A stretch of 64,000 nt of DNA, from the NCBI GenBank assembly GCA_006386115.1, contig VFIW01000103.1, forward strand, positions 137,907 through 201,906. The letters run 5' to 3'. A program made the translations under genes and the position numbers. Below, in pieces: positions 1-12,452 of this stretch. The DNA comes from Globisporangium splendens (lineage: Eukaryota > Oomycota > Peronosporomycetes > Pythiales > Pythiaceae). The notes under the pieces were generated by a model. It had not been told where the DNA came from, made no database searches, and saw only the letters and a list, made by a program, of their open reading frames with translations. Each line of letters starts with the position of its first letter. Position 1 is the first letter of the stretch.

Positions 1-234
1 TTTATATATCAGATCATAGTTTTATTGTGTTATTTTAGGTTTTAGTTTTCTAAACCTCTAGGAGCCCTTGGTGTTCATTTACATTAGCGCCAGGACATAA
101 GCATTTTAATTTCATTGCCATTTTACCACCAAGCCCAAGTCTTCCTTCCTCCCGCCAAGTCGGGAGACGCCCATTCCTCTGGCACAAGCGTGTGTGCCGT
201 GTTTAAGGACTGTTGTGAACAGCGCCCTGTTACA
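1..234 (+). mobile_element. 3' part of a diverged family-A LTR
   Basis: The first 234 bases match the last third of the 650-bp family-A LTR described at 28694-29343. Shared landmarks in the same order are a TTATATATCAGAT block, the CCTCTAGGAGCCCTTGG block, GCACAAGCGTGTGTGCCGTG and a terminal CAGCGCCCTGTTACA. The LTR ends at TTACA (234). The match is visibly poorer than among the other copies, so this is an old solo LTR or the 3' LTR of an element lying off the left edge. No coding sequence is attached to it inside the window. Confidence 0.8.
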
Positions 235-2261
235 AACAGCCCCCTCTTACAGTTCATGCAACCCATTACTGTAACAACCAAATCTCTGAGGTGTAACTCT
301 TACTCTGTCTCTCGTGTTCTTCGAAGTCGGTGCCAATGACGCACAAATAGTAGAGTTAATCAGTGTTTTGATCCTTTTTTGAGGAGCGCGTCCTGTATCT
401 AAATTCTAATATAATGTTTGATTATGGAAGTCGGCTGAGGATGAGATTTTGGTTGGCCACAGATGTGCTCCGTTATCGCTCTTTTGCAATGTTGCGTCGG
501 AGGTGCTGGCACTACTCACTGACAAATTGAGGAGTTAAAAATTGATTGCAATAACTTTCCGGCACCACCTTATGAACACTACACACACTGTTAAATGACA
601 TGTGCTGCATTATTGAACTCTATCGCTCGGCTGAAGTTAAACAGCAGATTCATGCGAAGAAACAGTACGAAATTTCAGAGCTCCCTAGCTGTGTGTTGAG
701 GTCGAGTTGGCGTTCGCTCCCACCCCTCCGCAGGGGGTAACAAAAACAGAGATCACAGGAGGCAGCGTTGTGGTCAATCCGAGTGTGCCCCCTCCCATTG
801 GGTCACCGATACAAAATGAATCGGACTTTTTATGAACACCAAACCCTACCCACACACACAGAAAGAACCAATTTTGAACCCAAGTTTGTCGTGTCTGTTA
901 TGCCACCTGATATCGTGAGCAGCATTAATCCGGCAGTGCCAACTTTCCTACATCCACCGTCACAGGAAAAAATGTGTATGTAAGTCGAGGTGCGGTCGTA
1001 ACATCAAAAGTGTAATGGTAAACAACTTTCACACCGTCACAGACTGTGATGGTGCGGAAATCAACTGTGACTCACAGTTGATCCAGCTCAGCTTGTTCTT
1101 TTGTATTCGCGTGGCAACTGCGAGTCTATTCATCGTCGCAAAGCTCCGTGCTTCTTATAATCGCGATTCGTCAGCAGTATCTTCTCTCTTCTAGTCGGGC
1201 CGCTTGTTTTAGTTGGCCGAAAGCAGTAAGTCTGTTTCGGCTTCCTCCTCCAACTTCCGAGCTGTTCATTAACTTTGGCTTCATCGCTTGGTGTTTCCGA
1301 GTCTGCTAGTGCACCTGCAGAACCTTCGACTACCAGTGCCAAGCAGAGGGCAATATCGAGAAGCAAGTAAAAAACACACACGCATTAGCAAAATACAAGT
1401 ACACGTGCACCGTTTACTGTTTGCTGGTACACTGGGTCGTGCAGCTCGACGTTCAAATCGAGGGACACCTTAAATGAAGGAAGCACCATCTTCACAATTA
1501 CACACACAGGCGCGCAGTCTCTCTCGCGCGTAGACAGACGACCTGGGACTCACATGCGAGCGGTTGTACTGCATCAAATAGACTTTTACCTCGAACTTGC
1601 CGTTTTCGTACTGATTTGATGTGCGCATGTCGGGTGCAATCGGTGGTGGTGCCGTTGACAGAACCACCTCTAAAGTCCCTTCTATCGTGCATTTCCTCTA
1701 TCCAGATCCTGAGAGCTCTTTGCACCGAAGTTAAATCCCTTTTCATTAGACATTTACCTGTACAAAGATGCTGAAACCACACTTGATGAACTCATTATAC
1801 GAGGGGAGGAGAGAAATGATCGACGACCTCGAACTCCTCGACCTCCAATCGTCGCTGCCCACGACACAGAAGAAGCAGGACACTTTGAGCTGCAGAATCG
1901 CGAACACGTGGCCGACAGACCAATGCTCTAGAGAACGTCATCACGATCAGCAGAGTGGCGCAACCACAATCGGTCGGAGCGAGACGTAGCGTTCTCTTCC
2001 GCGACTCAGGCTCAAGAGCAGCCAGCCAGATAAGAAATAGAGTTTGACAATGCCAGATCACATGGCTGCGGTTATCGTGCGATGCAGCAATGGTCAAACA
2101 CACAAATCTCGTTGCAGTGGCTCCAGAAGTATTTGAAATCACGACTGGCCCTGTGGCTCGTCACGGCCACACCGTGGCTCTTGATCATTTCACGTGGATT
2201 TATGCAGCGATACAACCATGGGCGACAACTTCTCTGATAGAGAAAGAAGCAATCAAAGTAT
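235..2261. other. Intergenic stretch, no supported gene
   Basis: About 2 kb between the LTR relic and the 3' end of the left duplicated gene. Open frames are short, overlap on both strands, and none shows a domain or a credible splice chain. The last few hundred bases are the 3' flank of the minus-strand gene ending at 2264. This flank is not shared with the right copy of the duplication. Confidence 0.5.
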
Positions 2262-5241
2262 CTCTACTGCAAGCGATTATACCGGAATGCGAGCTCGCAC
2301 TGCGGTTCCCATCGCTGCACATACGCCAACTTCCGCACCAAGGGCTCCGTGTGCAAGTTCTCAGCCAACAGCGGGTCGTTGCCCTCTTCAGCGTCACCAC
2401 CACCACGACCTGCGAGTCCACCGCTTGAAATCACCAGTTTGACGGCTACCGATGCGCCATCACCTTGTTCGAACGAAAGCGTCCAATGCCAGCAAAACGC
2501 AGTCGATGAAGTCGCTAACGGTAAGGAAGCCGCCAGACTTCTTTGAGCTCCATTGCTTCCGTTTATGGGCCATGAATAACATTTGATCTTGATTTCTTTC
2601 GATGCAGTGGATAAATCGCTGACCGATGCGACATAGTCTCCAAAGATCTGGCCTCCGATGCGGGCACCAATTGTCGACTCTCCACAGGGAAGACATCGGA
2701 ACCAGTTGAGCTGTTGATCTAAGACGATGCGCGTCAGTCGATCTCCTGTGAACGCTGGGTTAAAGATGGACGTGACTAACAAGGCTGGCGTGCCGTTCTC
2801 GCTTGAAAATGCCAAGCGAACGCAAATCAATTGCCGCCAGAACCACAGAAGATTTATCATCCCCGGCGGTTCCGTTTGGAGACTCGGGTCTTGTGGTGCG
2901 TCTGGCAGTGAACCCTGAGACCGATGAACGGACATTCCATCCAAGCCACACAGCCAAAGCCCAGCAAACTGGGAGAGTCCACCTGCTGCAGTCGCTGGCG
3001 ATCCGAACTCGAATGCATTTGGATGGATGCGCATGTGCGCAAACCGCGCAAACGGAGACAGTGTCTGAGTTGAGAGATACAGCTCTCGAGCTTGCGCGAT
3101 GAAGAATTCGTGCCCGACCTCGACGTCGTTTGACAAGAAAGTATCGCGTTGGTACCAGTTCATGTCGAAGCCAGCAGCATTGCTACTAGTGTTGATCTTG
3201 GTCGCCAGACGTTCCAGAGTCCATCCTGAAGATGAAATATGCTCGTCCACGCGTTCTTGCAGCCATTCGACGAGTGTCTGGTACGAGCGGTGAAGCGCGA
3301 CCTTGTCCAAGAGCACTCTGGCCGATCGCTGGAGAAATGATTCGACTTGGTCGCAAAAGTCAGCATCAAAGAGCGCCCAAACTGCCAGGCTCACGCTGGT
3401 CTCGATGAGCTCTTGCGTTGTCTCTCGAGCTGTTTCCTTGAAAGATTGCGCGTTGCCATCGGGGTCAGTGCCGGATGGATGCGAGTACGTACAATTCAGC
3501 AATCGGGTCATCACATTTTCGACGGCGTTGCGATTGAATGGAGCTGCAGCTGCGGCTGACGGTGGATACAACAACTCCAGCCGACTGAAGAGGCTGGTTC
3601 GCAGACATTCCTCGATAGCAGGGGTAAACGGAAGCACAGCGGTCAGCGGGATATGACAAACGAACCACGCGACGGTCACCGTGTTCCTGGTTGCAGCCGC
3701 GACAGGGTCCATCAAGGCATCCGAGTCGTCATTATTATTACCGTGCAAATTCGAATCTGGATCAAAGTCCCACTCTCGAAGCCCCGACATGATATCGTCG
3801 ACATCTCTGGCTGCGTTCTCGTTGTTGTCGTTGCTGTTTTTGTTATCGATGAGCTGTGCCGACGATCGAGCAATGGGACCAGATCGTGACTGATTGCCAG
3901 ACGCTGTAATTAGTGGTTCGTGCGGAAAGCACGCTGCTGCTGGCGTCGACCCGGTCGGTGCTCGTCGAAAGGAGATCAGCGTGAAGGGCGTCGACTCAAC
4001 GACTGCGACGACTTCGAGGTCCACAGAAAAAGCTGGTACTGATGCTCGAATTGGTGGCGCACTGCTTAATGATTTGGTGTCAAGTGGTGGTGGGTCTCGT
4101 TCATACAGTACGCACACTTCAAAGACGTGCGCCATGGCTCGTCGATCTCGCGCGGCGCCAACTTCCCAGTCGTAGAACCATTTCACAGCCGGGTTCACCT
4201 CAAAGAGCCACGCATTCTAACGCACAACAACGAGAGAGAGGTGTCCACATAGGAACTGTGAGCTTTCGAAGCAATCCAGACACCAGACGGGTATTCGTCA
4301 AACAGAGACACACCTGACCAGCAGCTGCGATCAGTCTCGCGGGTATCCACTCGCCTGTTGGGTTCGTCTCGGATTGTAATGAACTCTGAATGGCACTCAT
4401 GGAGATGCTGCTACCGATGGCAAGGCCGCGCGCTTCATGCAGGCGGAAACGACCAAAGGCATGCAGCTCGTGGTCTTGAATCATCTCGTTTGTTGTGTTT
4501 GGTTTGTGAACTTGGCCAGTAGGCGCTGTCGTATGAACCATCGCACCATCAAAGTCTACTTGCAAGTACACGGGAGCCCCACAATAACTTCGCGGCACAT
4601 GGAGTGGACAGCAGTGCGGAAAACACCTGCACGAACGCAATGAGCATGACCACATGGGATGGACGCCGCGTATTGACAAAAAGAAAAAAACGCAAGTTTA
4701 AACCCAGAAAAATGGTCAGCTTAACACTCGGACCAAGAAAATCAACATACAATGCTCTACCTCATAACCTATGGTACGGCCCCAAAATGCACACGACCGA
4801 GGGCAACAGACACAAAAATGTTGGTGTTCAGCATTTGTTAGTTTTGCAGCCGATAGATTTACGCAGTAGGAGATACCGCTTTGCGGTGAAAAAAAGTGGT
4901 CATGTTTTAGCGAATGTGCTCACAGCTTTACCTTCGTGCCTTTGGTCCGATTGCTTCTGGTGATATCAATTAATCCAGCAGGTTAGCATCGCGGATAAAG
5001 CCGCCACACCAACGAGCATACAGCCACAAACAACAAGCATGAAGTGTGAGTGTTGGAACGTCCAGCAGCTACCCTCCAGTCTACGACTACACCACAAGCC
5101 GTGAACGCACCGCGTGTACTGCGGTTGAAAGAGCTGCTCATGCGGGCAATTGCGACGCGCGAACGCACAGGAAAAGCCGCGCTGGCGGCTCGGTGCGTCT
5201 GAGAACGAGGGCCGCGATGCCGTGTGCATCGTTGGCGCTGG
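2262..5241 (-). repeat. Left arm of a 2.98-kb inverted duplication
   Basis: Every position x here pairs with position 13092 minus x in the arm at 7851-10830, with no net indel. Only a handful of substitutions were noticed, for example at 5235 and a few codons of the encoded protein. The homology stops abruptly at a CCAGCG on the inner side. On the outer side it fades within a few bases of the stop codon of the encoded gene. The arms flank a unique 2609-bp spacer. Confidence 0.95.
2264..4626 (-). CDS. Unrecognised 644+ aa protein, left copy (5' end incomplete)
   Basis: I do not recognise this protein. The main exon runs 4216 down to the stop at 2264 and joins a preceding exon (about 4626-4314) across a 98-bp GT-AG intron (4313-4217); the join keeps frame. 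The upstream exon has a stretch VYLQVDFDGAMVHTT that could be a C2-like beta edge, but that is weak. The middle has an acidic, Asn-rich low-complexity linker (NKNSNDNNENAARD). The C-terminal half is a globular-looking segment rich in aromatic residues, without signal peptide or membrane span. The first exon(s) were not found. The right copy differs by about six residues (for example Y/H, T/I, N/D, T/A, A/T), and the last residues are NRLQ here against SRLA. Both copies stay open, which argues that both encode protein. Confidence 0.6.
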
Positions 5242-7850
5242 GTTATCTTTTGATGCGGTTGCTGGAAATGTGCACTTGCCGATGGGTTCTTTTGTGCTTC
5301 TCGAGGAGCGTTTGTGTGGAAAAATATGGGTCTCTTTTTTTTTTGGTTTGGAAATGAGGGAGACGCTCACCGAATCATCGTGGGACTTCAATTCGCTGGT
5401 CTCTCATAAATGATACTGCACTTTTTTTATTACACAATTTGCAGGAGGATAGGAGGACATTTGTATTACATTACATTTGTCAGGTGGATGTTTTTCTATT
5501 GCTGGTCGTGATGTTCATTGTGGCTCTTTTTTGTACTGTGTTGGCGTAAAACAATGAGGTCGCGGATGTACACACATTTTTGTGTGCACACGCGGTGAGA
5601 TGGACGTTGGACGCTGTGCGAATGATTTTCGTAAAGCGTTCGTGAAACAACAGAAGAGACTCTCATGTGAAGATTCACATAACGCAACAGATCCGTGAAT
5701 TTAGCGAGATCGAGAGATGACGAAGCAAGCTTTGCGTGGATGAGGAAGCAAATTTCGCCATCAAACTTTATTTATCCCGTAAATTTTCAAGTTTATGGAA
5801 GCTGCAAGACGAAACACACAGCGCCTGGCTCGACAACTGCCCACATGAGCTGCTCCTGGCACCGTAGTGAGCGTGACACGCTCGCACTTTGGGGTGCTTC
5901 AGCGATTGGTATGGAGCAGTTCTGTGTGAAAAAGAGATCGACGGACGGTGGCAAAATCGGTGTGAGACCAGAGGACAAACAAAGCTCGAAGAGGGTGAAA
6001 ACATCGATCCACAATATACTCGAGCAAAGCAAACGCGCCATGGATTTCTTGGAATCCGCTCAGTCCAATAGCTCTCTGTTGCAATCCAACTTTTGTGTCC
6101 AAGGTTTGTTAGCAAGTACCAGTTAGATTTCATATCATTACCGCAGATTCGTACTTCGTCAAGTTTGCAATCCACCTTCATGACACAGAAAGTGAGTACC
6201 TCCCACACTGCTGCTTACGCTACGACTCACGTACTCCCCTTGTCATCTATCAAATCGTCGTAAAACAGAGTGAGCACGACAAATAAATCCACATGGAATG
6301 CACAATGCTTTGCGAAATTTGCCGTGCAAGTGGAAATACTTGTTCGAGAGTCCCTGACAGGTGGACTCGACAAGGGTTCGACGTTCGAATTCAATCGGAG
6401 CAAATTCACACATAAAAGGGAAGTGAAACAACAACAGTAGGATGTACAGTCCTGTATTCATAGACCGGAACGAGGACTGTCAAAGTAGGAAGCCACCGCT
6501 CCTGACTGATTTCAAATCAATCAAGAGCGAGTTTTGAGCACCCTGCTGACTTGCGTTTGCACAATGAAGAAGAGGGGCAGAATTTGCAAAGAACTATCTG
6601 TCTCGCATCCCATCTTCTTTCAGGAGGACAAGATTCGTGGCAATGCACAGTACAGTATAACGACAGAACAGATCCAGAGGTCACACATCGATCTTTATCG
6701 CTGTGGCTCATGTGAGCAAGAGCAGTGCGTGTTTGCGAAAGCCTGGACATGATGTAACATGTTGCGAGAGTAACTCTTTATGTGCGATAGTTGGTAGGAA
6801 CAGAACAACCAAGATACAAATTGAATAATCAGTTGATCGCTGTTATGCTGCCCACTGCAACCTTCGAGTTCGAATGAGAATCGCAGTTGGACGGCATGTG
6901 CCCTCATGATGCTAGGTAGTGTTGCGTCTAGAGTCAGTCGTTGGGATGAACCAGTCTGGTGTTCCACTGTAGTCTCACAATTTTAGGAAGCTCCTTCAAA
7001 CACGAACATTCTGGAAGCCGCCCATCTACTCCATTTTCAAGACGTGCATTATAAAATTAAAGAGAATATCCTAACCCAGCTCGTACAGTACGGCAGCAAT
7101 GGCAATTGGGACCTTTCTTGCTGTTGCTCATTTTCGCACGTCTGACGTCCACGACAGACGAACGAACAATAATGGGTCCATGCTACTCAATTATTTATGA
7201 GAGTATCCTTCGCAAACCCTGCCTTCAGCAACATTTTGTTGTGAGGACGTGAGTAGCATCCGAGTCTAGTCAGGATGATGGATTTGAAAGAAGCAAGTCG
7301 ATCGTGGTTTGGCCCTCGCTTTGTCATGGACACCTGCGGTAGTCTTCCCATTTATCATAGCATGTAATACGATGGCATCATTGCAACCTTACTAAAACTA
7401 CTTGAAGTACAGAGTTCAAGCCATCGTCACCAATGTGGAACGGTACGTTAGCAAATGCGAAGGAGGCTGCTCTGTCTTCTCTCACTAATTTTAGATCGGA
7501 CGCCGTCCGAAGTCCACCTCACACAGCACATGTGTACACCAGATCGGATGCGAAGAGAATTCGGCTCACTAGAAGCAACGATCGTAATCCAGTAACCAAC
7601 CAGAGAAGGACGGTCGCACAGTACTTGCGTACTGTCTTTTCACCGTCATTCAGGTGTGTGAGGGGAGTGTACTTTTTTTGCTGATCACCTGCAATTAGCT
7701 GGAACGTTCTTTTCAGAGTGACAAGATAATCCTTTCTGGGAGGATCACTATTTTGATGCCAAACAATGATTCAGAGGGTCCACACCGAAACAAAATACAA
7801 ACCAACCAGGGCTCACTTCACGTAACCCCCGAGGTCTCAGCAACTAGGCA
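5242..7850. other. Unique spacer between the inverted arms
   Basis: A 2.6-kb stretch with no homology to the arms and no supported gene; all open frames are short and overlap others. Because the two duplicated genes point away from it, it must hold the 5' ends and promoters of both genes, possibly a shared one. I could not assign first exons inside it. Confidence 0.5.
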
Positions 7851-10830
7851 CCAGCGTCAACGATGCACACGGCATCGCGGCCCTCGTTCTCAGACGCACC
7901 GAGCCGCCAGCGCGGCTTTTCCTGTGCGTTCGCGCGTCGCAATTGCCCGCATGAGCAGCTCTTTCAACCGCAGTACACGCGGTGCGTTCACGGCTTGTGG
8001 TGTAGTCGTAGACTGGAGGGTAGCTGCTGGACGTTCCAACACTCACACTTCATGCTTGTTGTTTGTGGCTGTATGCTCGTTGGTGTGGCGGCTTTATCCG
8101 CGATGCTAACCTGCTGGATTAATTGATATCACCAGAAGCAATCGGACCAAAGGCACGAAGGTAAAGCTGTGAGCACATTCGCTAAAACATGACCACTTTT
8201 TTTCACCGCAAAGCGGTATCTCCTACTGCGTAAATCTATCGGCTGCAAAACTAACAAATGCTGAACACCAACATTTTTGTGTCTGTTGCCCTCGGTCGTG
8301 TGCATTTTGGGGCCGTACCATAGGTTATGAGGTAGAGCATTGTATGTTGATTTTCTTGGTCCGAGTGTTAAGCTGACCATTTTTCTGGGTTTAAACTTGC
8401 GTTTTTTTCTTTTTGTCAATACGCGGCGTCCATCCCATGTGGTCATGCTCATTGCGTTCGTGCAGGTGTTTTCCGCACTGCTGTCCACTCCATGTGCCGC
8501 GAAGTTATTGTGGGGCTCCCGTGTACTTGCAAGTAGACTTTGATGGTGCGATGGTTCATACGACAGCGCCTACTGGCCAAGTTCACAAACCAAACACAAC
8601 AAACGAGATGATTCAAGACCACGAGCTGCATGCCTTTGGTCGTTTCCGCCTGCATGAAGCGCGCGGCCTTGCCATCGGTAGCAGCATCTCCATGAGTGCC
8701 ATTCAGAGTTCATTACAATCCGAGACGAACCCAACAGGCGAGTGGATACCCGCGAGACTGATCGCAGCTGCTGGTCAGGTGTGTCTCTGTTTGACGAATA
8801 CCCGTCTGGTGTCTGGATTGCTTCGAAAGCTCACAGCTCCTATGTGGACACCTCTCTCTCGTTGTTGTGCGTTAGAATGCGTGGCTCTTTGAGGTGAACC
8901 CGGCTGTGAAATGGTTCTACGACTGGGAAGTCGGCGCCGCGCGAGATCGACGAGCCATGGCGCACGTCTTTGAAGTGTGCGTACTGCATGAACGAGACCC
9001 ACCACCACTTGACACCAAATCATTAAGCAGTGCGCCACCAATTCGAGCATCAGTACCAGCTTTTTCTGTGGACCTCGAAGTCGTCGCAGTCGTTGAGTCG
9101 ACGCCCTTCACGCTGATCTCCTTTCGACGAGCACCGACCGGGTCGACGCCAGCAGCAGCGTGCTTTCCGCACGAACCACTAATTATAGCGTCTGGCAATC
9201 AGTCACGATCTGGTCCCATTGCTCGATCGTCGGCACAGCTCATCGATAACAAAAACAGCAACGACAACAACGAGAACGCAGCCAGAGATGTCGACGATAT
9301 CATGTCGGGGCTTCGAGAGTGGGACTTTGATCCAGATTCGGATTTGCACGGTAATAATAATGACGACTCGGATGCCTTGATGGACCCTGTCGCGGCTGCA
9401 ACCAGGAACGCGGTGACCGTCGCGTGGTTCGTTTGTCATATCCCGCTGACCGCTGTGCTTCCGTTTACCCCTGCTATCGAGGAATGTCTGCGAACCAGCC
9501 TCTTCAGTCGGCTGGAGTTGTTGTATCCACCGTCAGCCGCAGCTGCAGCTCCATTCAATCGCAACGCCGTCGAAAATGTGATGACCCGATTGCTGAATTG
9601 TACGTACTCGCATCCATCCGGCACTGACCCCGATGGCAACGCGCAATCTTTCAAGGAAACAGCTCGAGAGACAACGCAAGAGCTCATCGAGACCAGCGTG
9701 AGCCTGGCAGTTTGGGCGCTCTTTGATGCTGACTTTTGCGACCAAGTCGAATCATTTCTCCAGCGATCGGCCAGAGTGCTCTTGGACAAGGTCGCGCTTC
9801 ACCGCTCGTACCAGACACTCGTCGAATGGCTGCAAGAACGCGTGGACGAGCATATTTCATCTTCAGGATGGACTCTGGAACGTCTGGCGACCAAGATCAA
9901 CACTAGTAGCAATGCTGCTGGCTTCGACATGAACTGGTACCAACGCGATACTTTCTTGTCAAACGACGTCGAGGTCGGGCACGAATTCTTCATCGCGCAA
10001 GCTCGAGAGCTGTATCTCTCAACTCAGACACTGTCTCCGTTTGCGCGGTTTGCGCACATGCGCATCCATCCAAATGCATTCGAGTTCGGATCGCCAGCGA
10101 CTGCAGCAGGTGGACTCTCCCAGTTTGCTGGGCTTTGGCTGTGTGGCTTGGATGGAATGTCCGTTCATCGGTCTCAGGGTTCACTGCCAGACGCACCACA
10201 AGACCCGAGTCTCCAAACGGAACCGCCGGGGATGATAAATCTTCTGTGGTTCTGGCGGCAATTGATTTGCGTTCGCTTGGCATTTTCAAGCGAGAACGGC
10301 ACGCCAGCCTTGTTAGTCACGTCCATCTTTAACCCAGCGTTCACAGGAGATCGACTGACGCGCATCGTCTTAGATCAACAGCTCAACTGGTTCCGATGTC
10401 TTCCCTGTGGAGAGTCGACAATTGGTGCCCGCATCGGAGGCCAGATCTTTGGAGACTATGTCGCATCGGTCAGCGATTTATCCACTGCATCGAAAGAAAT
10501 CAAGATCAAATGTTATTCATGGCCCATAAACGGAAGCAATGGAGCTCAAAGAAGTCTGGCGGCTTCCTTACCGTTAGCGACTTCATCGACTGCGTTTTGC
10601 TGGCATTGGACGCTTTCGTTCGAACAAGGTGATGGCGCATCGGTAGCCGTCAAACTGGTGATTTCAAGCGGTGGACTCACAGGTCGTGGTGGTGGTGACG
10701 CTGAAGAGGGCAACGACCCGCTGTTGGCTGAGAACTTGCACACGGAGCCCTTGGTGCGGAAGCTGGCGTATGTGCAGCGATGGGAACCGCAGTGCGAGCT
10801 CGCATTCCGGTATAGTCGATTAGCGTAGGG
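7851..10830 (+). repeat. Right arm of the 2.98-kb inverted duplication
   Basis: Reverse complement of 2262-5241 at well over 99 percent identity by eye, collinear without indels. It contains the complete visible right-hand gene copy and about 600 bp upstream of its first recognisable exon. Confidence 0.95.
8466..10828 (+). CDS. Unrecognised 644+ aa protein, right copy (5' end incomplete)
   Basis: Mirror-image copy of the gene at 2264-4626, transcribed away from it. The exon at about 8466-8778 ends CAG before GTGTGT. A 97-bp intron (8779-8875) ends GTTAG. The second exon (8876-10828) reads NAWLFEVNPAVKWFYDW in frame and continues to the stop. The acceptor at 8463-8465 (GTGCAG) is a guess that keeps the upstream exon open. 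No known catalytic motif, signal peptide or membrane segment is visible. The coding frame is intact over almost 2 kb, and most differences from the left copy are single conservative substitutions, so the pair is recent or kept similar by gene conversion. Function unknown. Confidence 0.6.
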
Positions 10831-11839
10831 ATACGAGACTACAACTTCGTTCTAGCAGTATAATGCCTGCACGATTTGAAGCTTTTGCACGAAGACGACA
10901 AAACGTTTATGATTAGCCACAGGATTAGTTGTAGTTTTACTGACACAGGACAATAACAAGCATATTAGAGCGTTGTGGCGGATTCTGCAGTCCGCGACGC
11001 GCGCGTCCACACGAACTTGTCTTGTGTTGAATTGATAATCCTGCCAGCGTGACTGATCTGACGTTTGGGCTGCGGCTGAAAAGCCGTTTCTGCCCCCACT
11101 CCTGCGGTCAGGTCTATTATCGCGACAAACGCGGGTTGATTTAAATGAAATTGGCCAGGCACTCGTGCTTCTACTGTTTCAACACGACAAACTCACAGGC
11201 GTGAATGTTGTTTCTTGTCGTTGCAGCTGCTGCTGGAGAACGACATCAGCCTAAACACGATCAAGATCTGTGGCGTGAACATGACGAGCCACACAGTCAG
11301 TCGCAATTGTAATAACACAAAAGCCATCGAGTCACACTATGGCATCTGGTGTCATTTGCTGCAGCGCGCAGCCATACGAACTTGTTTTGTCTTGTACTAC
11401 AATTCTTACCAGCCATACTGCCTTTGAACCTGGGCTGCGGTAGAGGGCGGCATCAGTTTTAGACTGACGCAATTACGCCAACGACGACAAATGCGGGTTG
11501 CTTTGAAGGAGACTGGCGGGGTCGGCTGTTGCATCATGCCAGGGTAACGTGAAGTCAGTCTTCGCATATGCCGAAGCAGATTTTTGTCGTCAGCTGCAGC
11601 GAAGAGCGAAATCAGCATTGGGCGAATGGGATCGCGACGGTTAAGACAAACGGATGGCTTTGAAACAAAGGACGTCGATCAAGGGATATGGGATTTTTTC
11701 TGCTCTTGTAATGCTTCTTCTTGTCTTGTGGCTGTGTGAGCGGCAACCGAGACATTTGGGGAGGTTGTTGATCTGGCTCTACTTGAATATGTGTCGTGGG
11801 AGAGGTGCGCGCGTGCGCGCGTGCGTGCGTGCGTGCGTG
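10831..11839. other. Intergenic stretch ending in a GT/GC microsatellite
   Basis: No supported gene. The final 35 bases (about 11805-11839) are an alternating GCGC/GTGC simple repeat that runs straight into an N at 11840, after which a truncated LTR begins. The repeat plus N may mark a hard-to-assemble junction. Confidence 0.6.
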
Positions 11840-11840
11840 N
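11840..11840. other. Undetermined base (N)
   Basis: Single N between a GTGC microsatellite and an LTR that lacks its first 38 bases. The adjacency of sequence on its two sides should be treated with caution. Confidence 0.99.
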
Positions 11841-12452
11841 CTGTCCCCAGATCTAGTGTGTCACACACCATCTTCAGCGTGCATTGTGGAGACACAAATA
11901 ACAAAGGGATTACAGTAATACAGTCCCCACATGCACGTGTGACGTCATCGAATGACGTCACGAGTGTTCTCTGTGCTGATCAGTGCAGAATGTTGTTCTC
12001 ATGTACTAATCAGTACAGAGTGATAACATCCATGTACTGATCAAGTACTGAGTGATGGTTCCTACTTGGGAAACTGGACTGGCGACGAGACCGACGTGTC
12101 TCTGCCGCCTGAAGTGAGTGGTGCGAGCCAATCACTTTGCAGGGATTTTATACAAGACTTGAAGTTCAAGCTTCTCGAAGATCCCGTAGGTTCAACCTCA
12201 GTGTACCCTAGGTTTTATATATCAGATTCATAGGTTTTATTGTGTATGTTTAGGTTTTAGTTATAAAACCTCTAGGAGCTCTTGGGGTTCATTTGTAAGT
12301 AGCGACAGGAACCATAACCATTTTAATTCAGTTGCAAATTTTCCTCCAAGTACTCAAGTCGTCCTTCCTCCCTCCAAGTCGGGAGGTCGCTTCCTCTGGC
12401 ACAAGCGTGTGTGCCGTGTTTGAGGGACTGTTTGGAACAGCGCCCTCTTACA
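11841..12452 (+). mobile_element. Nested family-A solo LTR inside copy A1, 5' truncated
   Basis: Matches the 650-bp LTR from its base 39 to the terminal CTTACA at 12452, in the sense opposite to the A1 element it interrupts. The junction GCGCCCTCTTACA/GCTTCTCTTAAG is base for base the mirror image of the junction at 19478-19490 in copy A2. The same insertion event is therefore present in both copies. Confidence 0.9.

Noticed and set aside
5242..7850. Possible first exons of the duplicated genes in the spacer
   Set aside because: Several short frames with donors exist, but none joins in frame with a convincing protein on both sides, so none is called.
9203..10289. Several frames antisense to the duplicated 644-aa genes
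   Set aside because: Mirrored in both arms only because the arms are identical; they shadow a clearly better sense frame.
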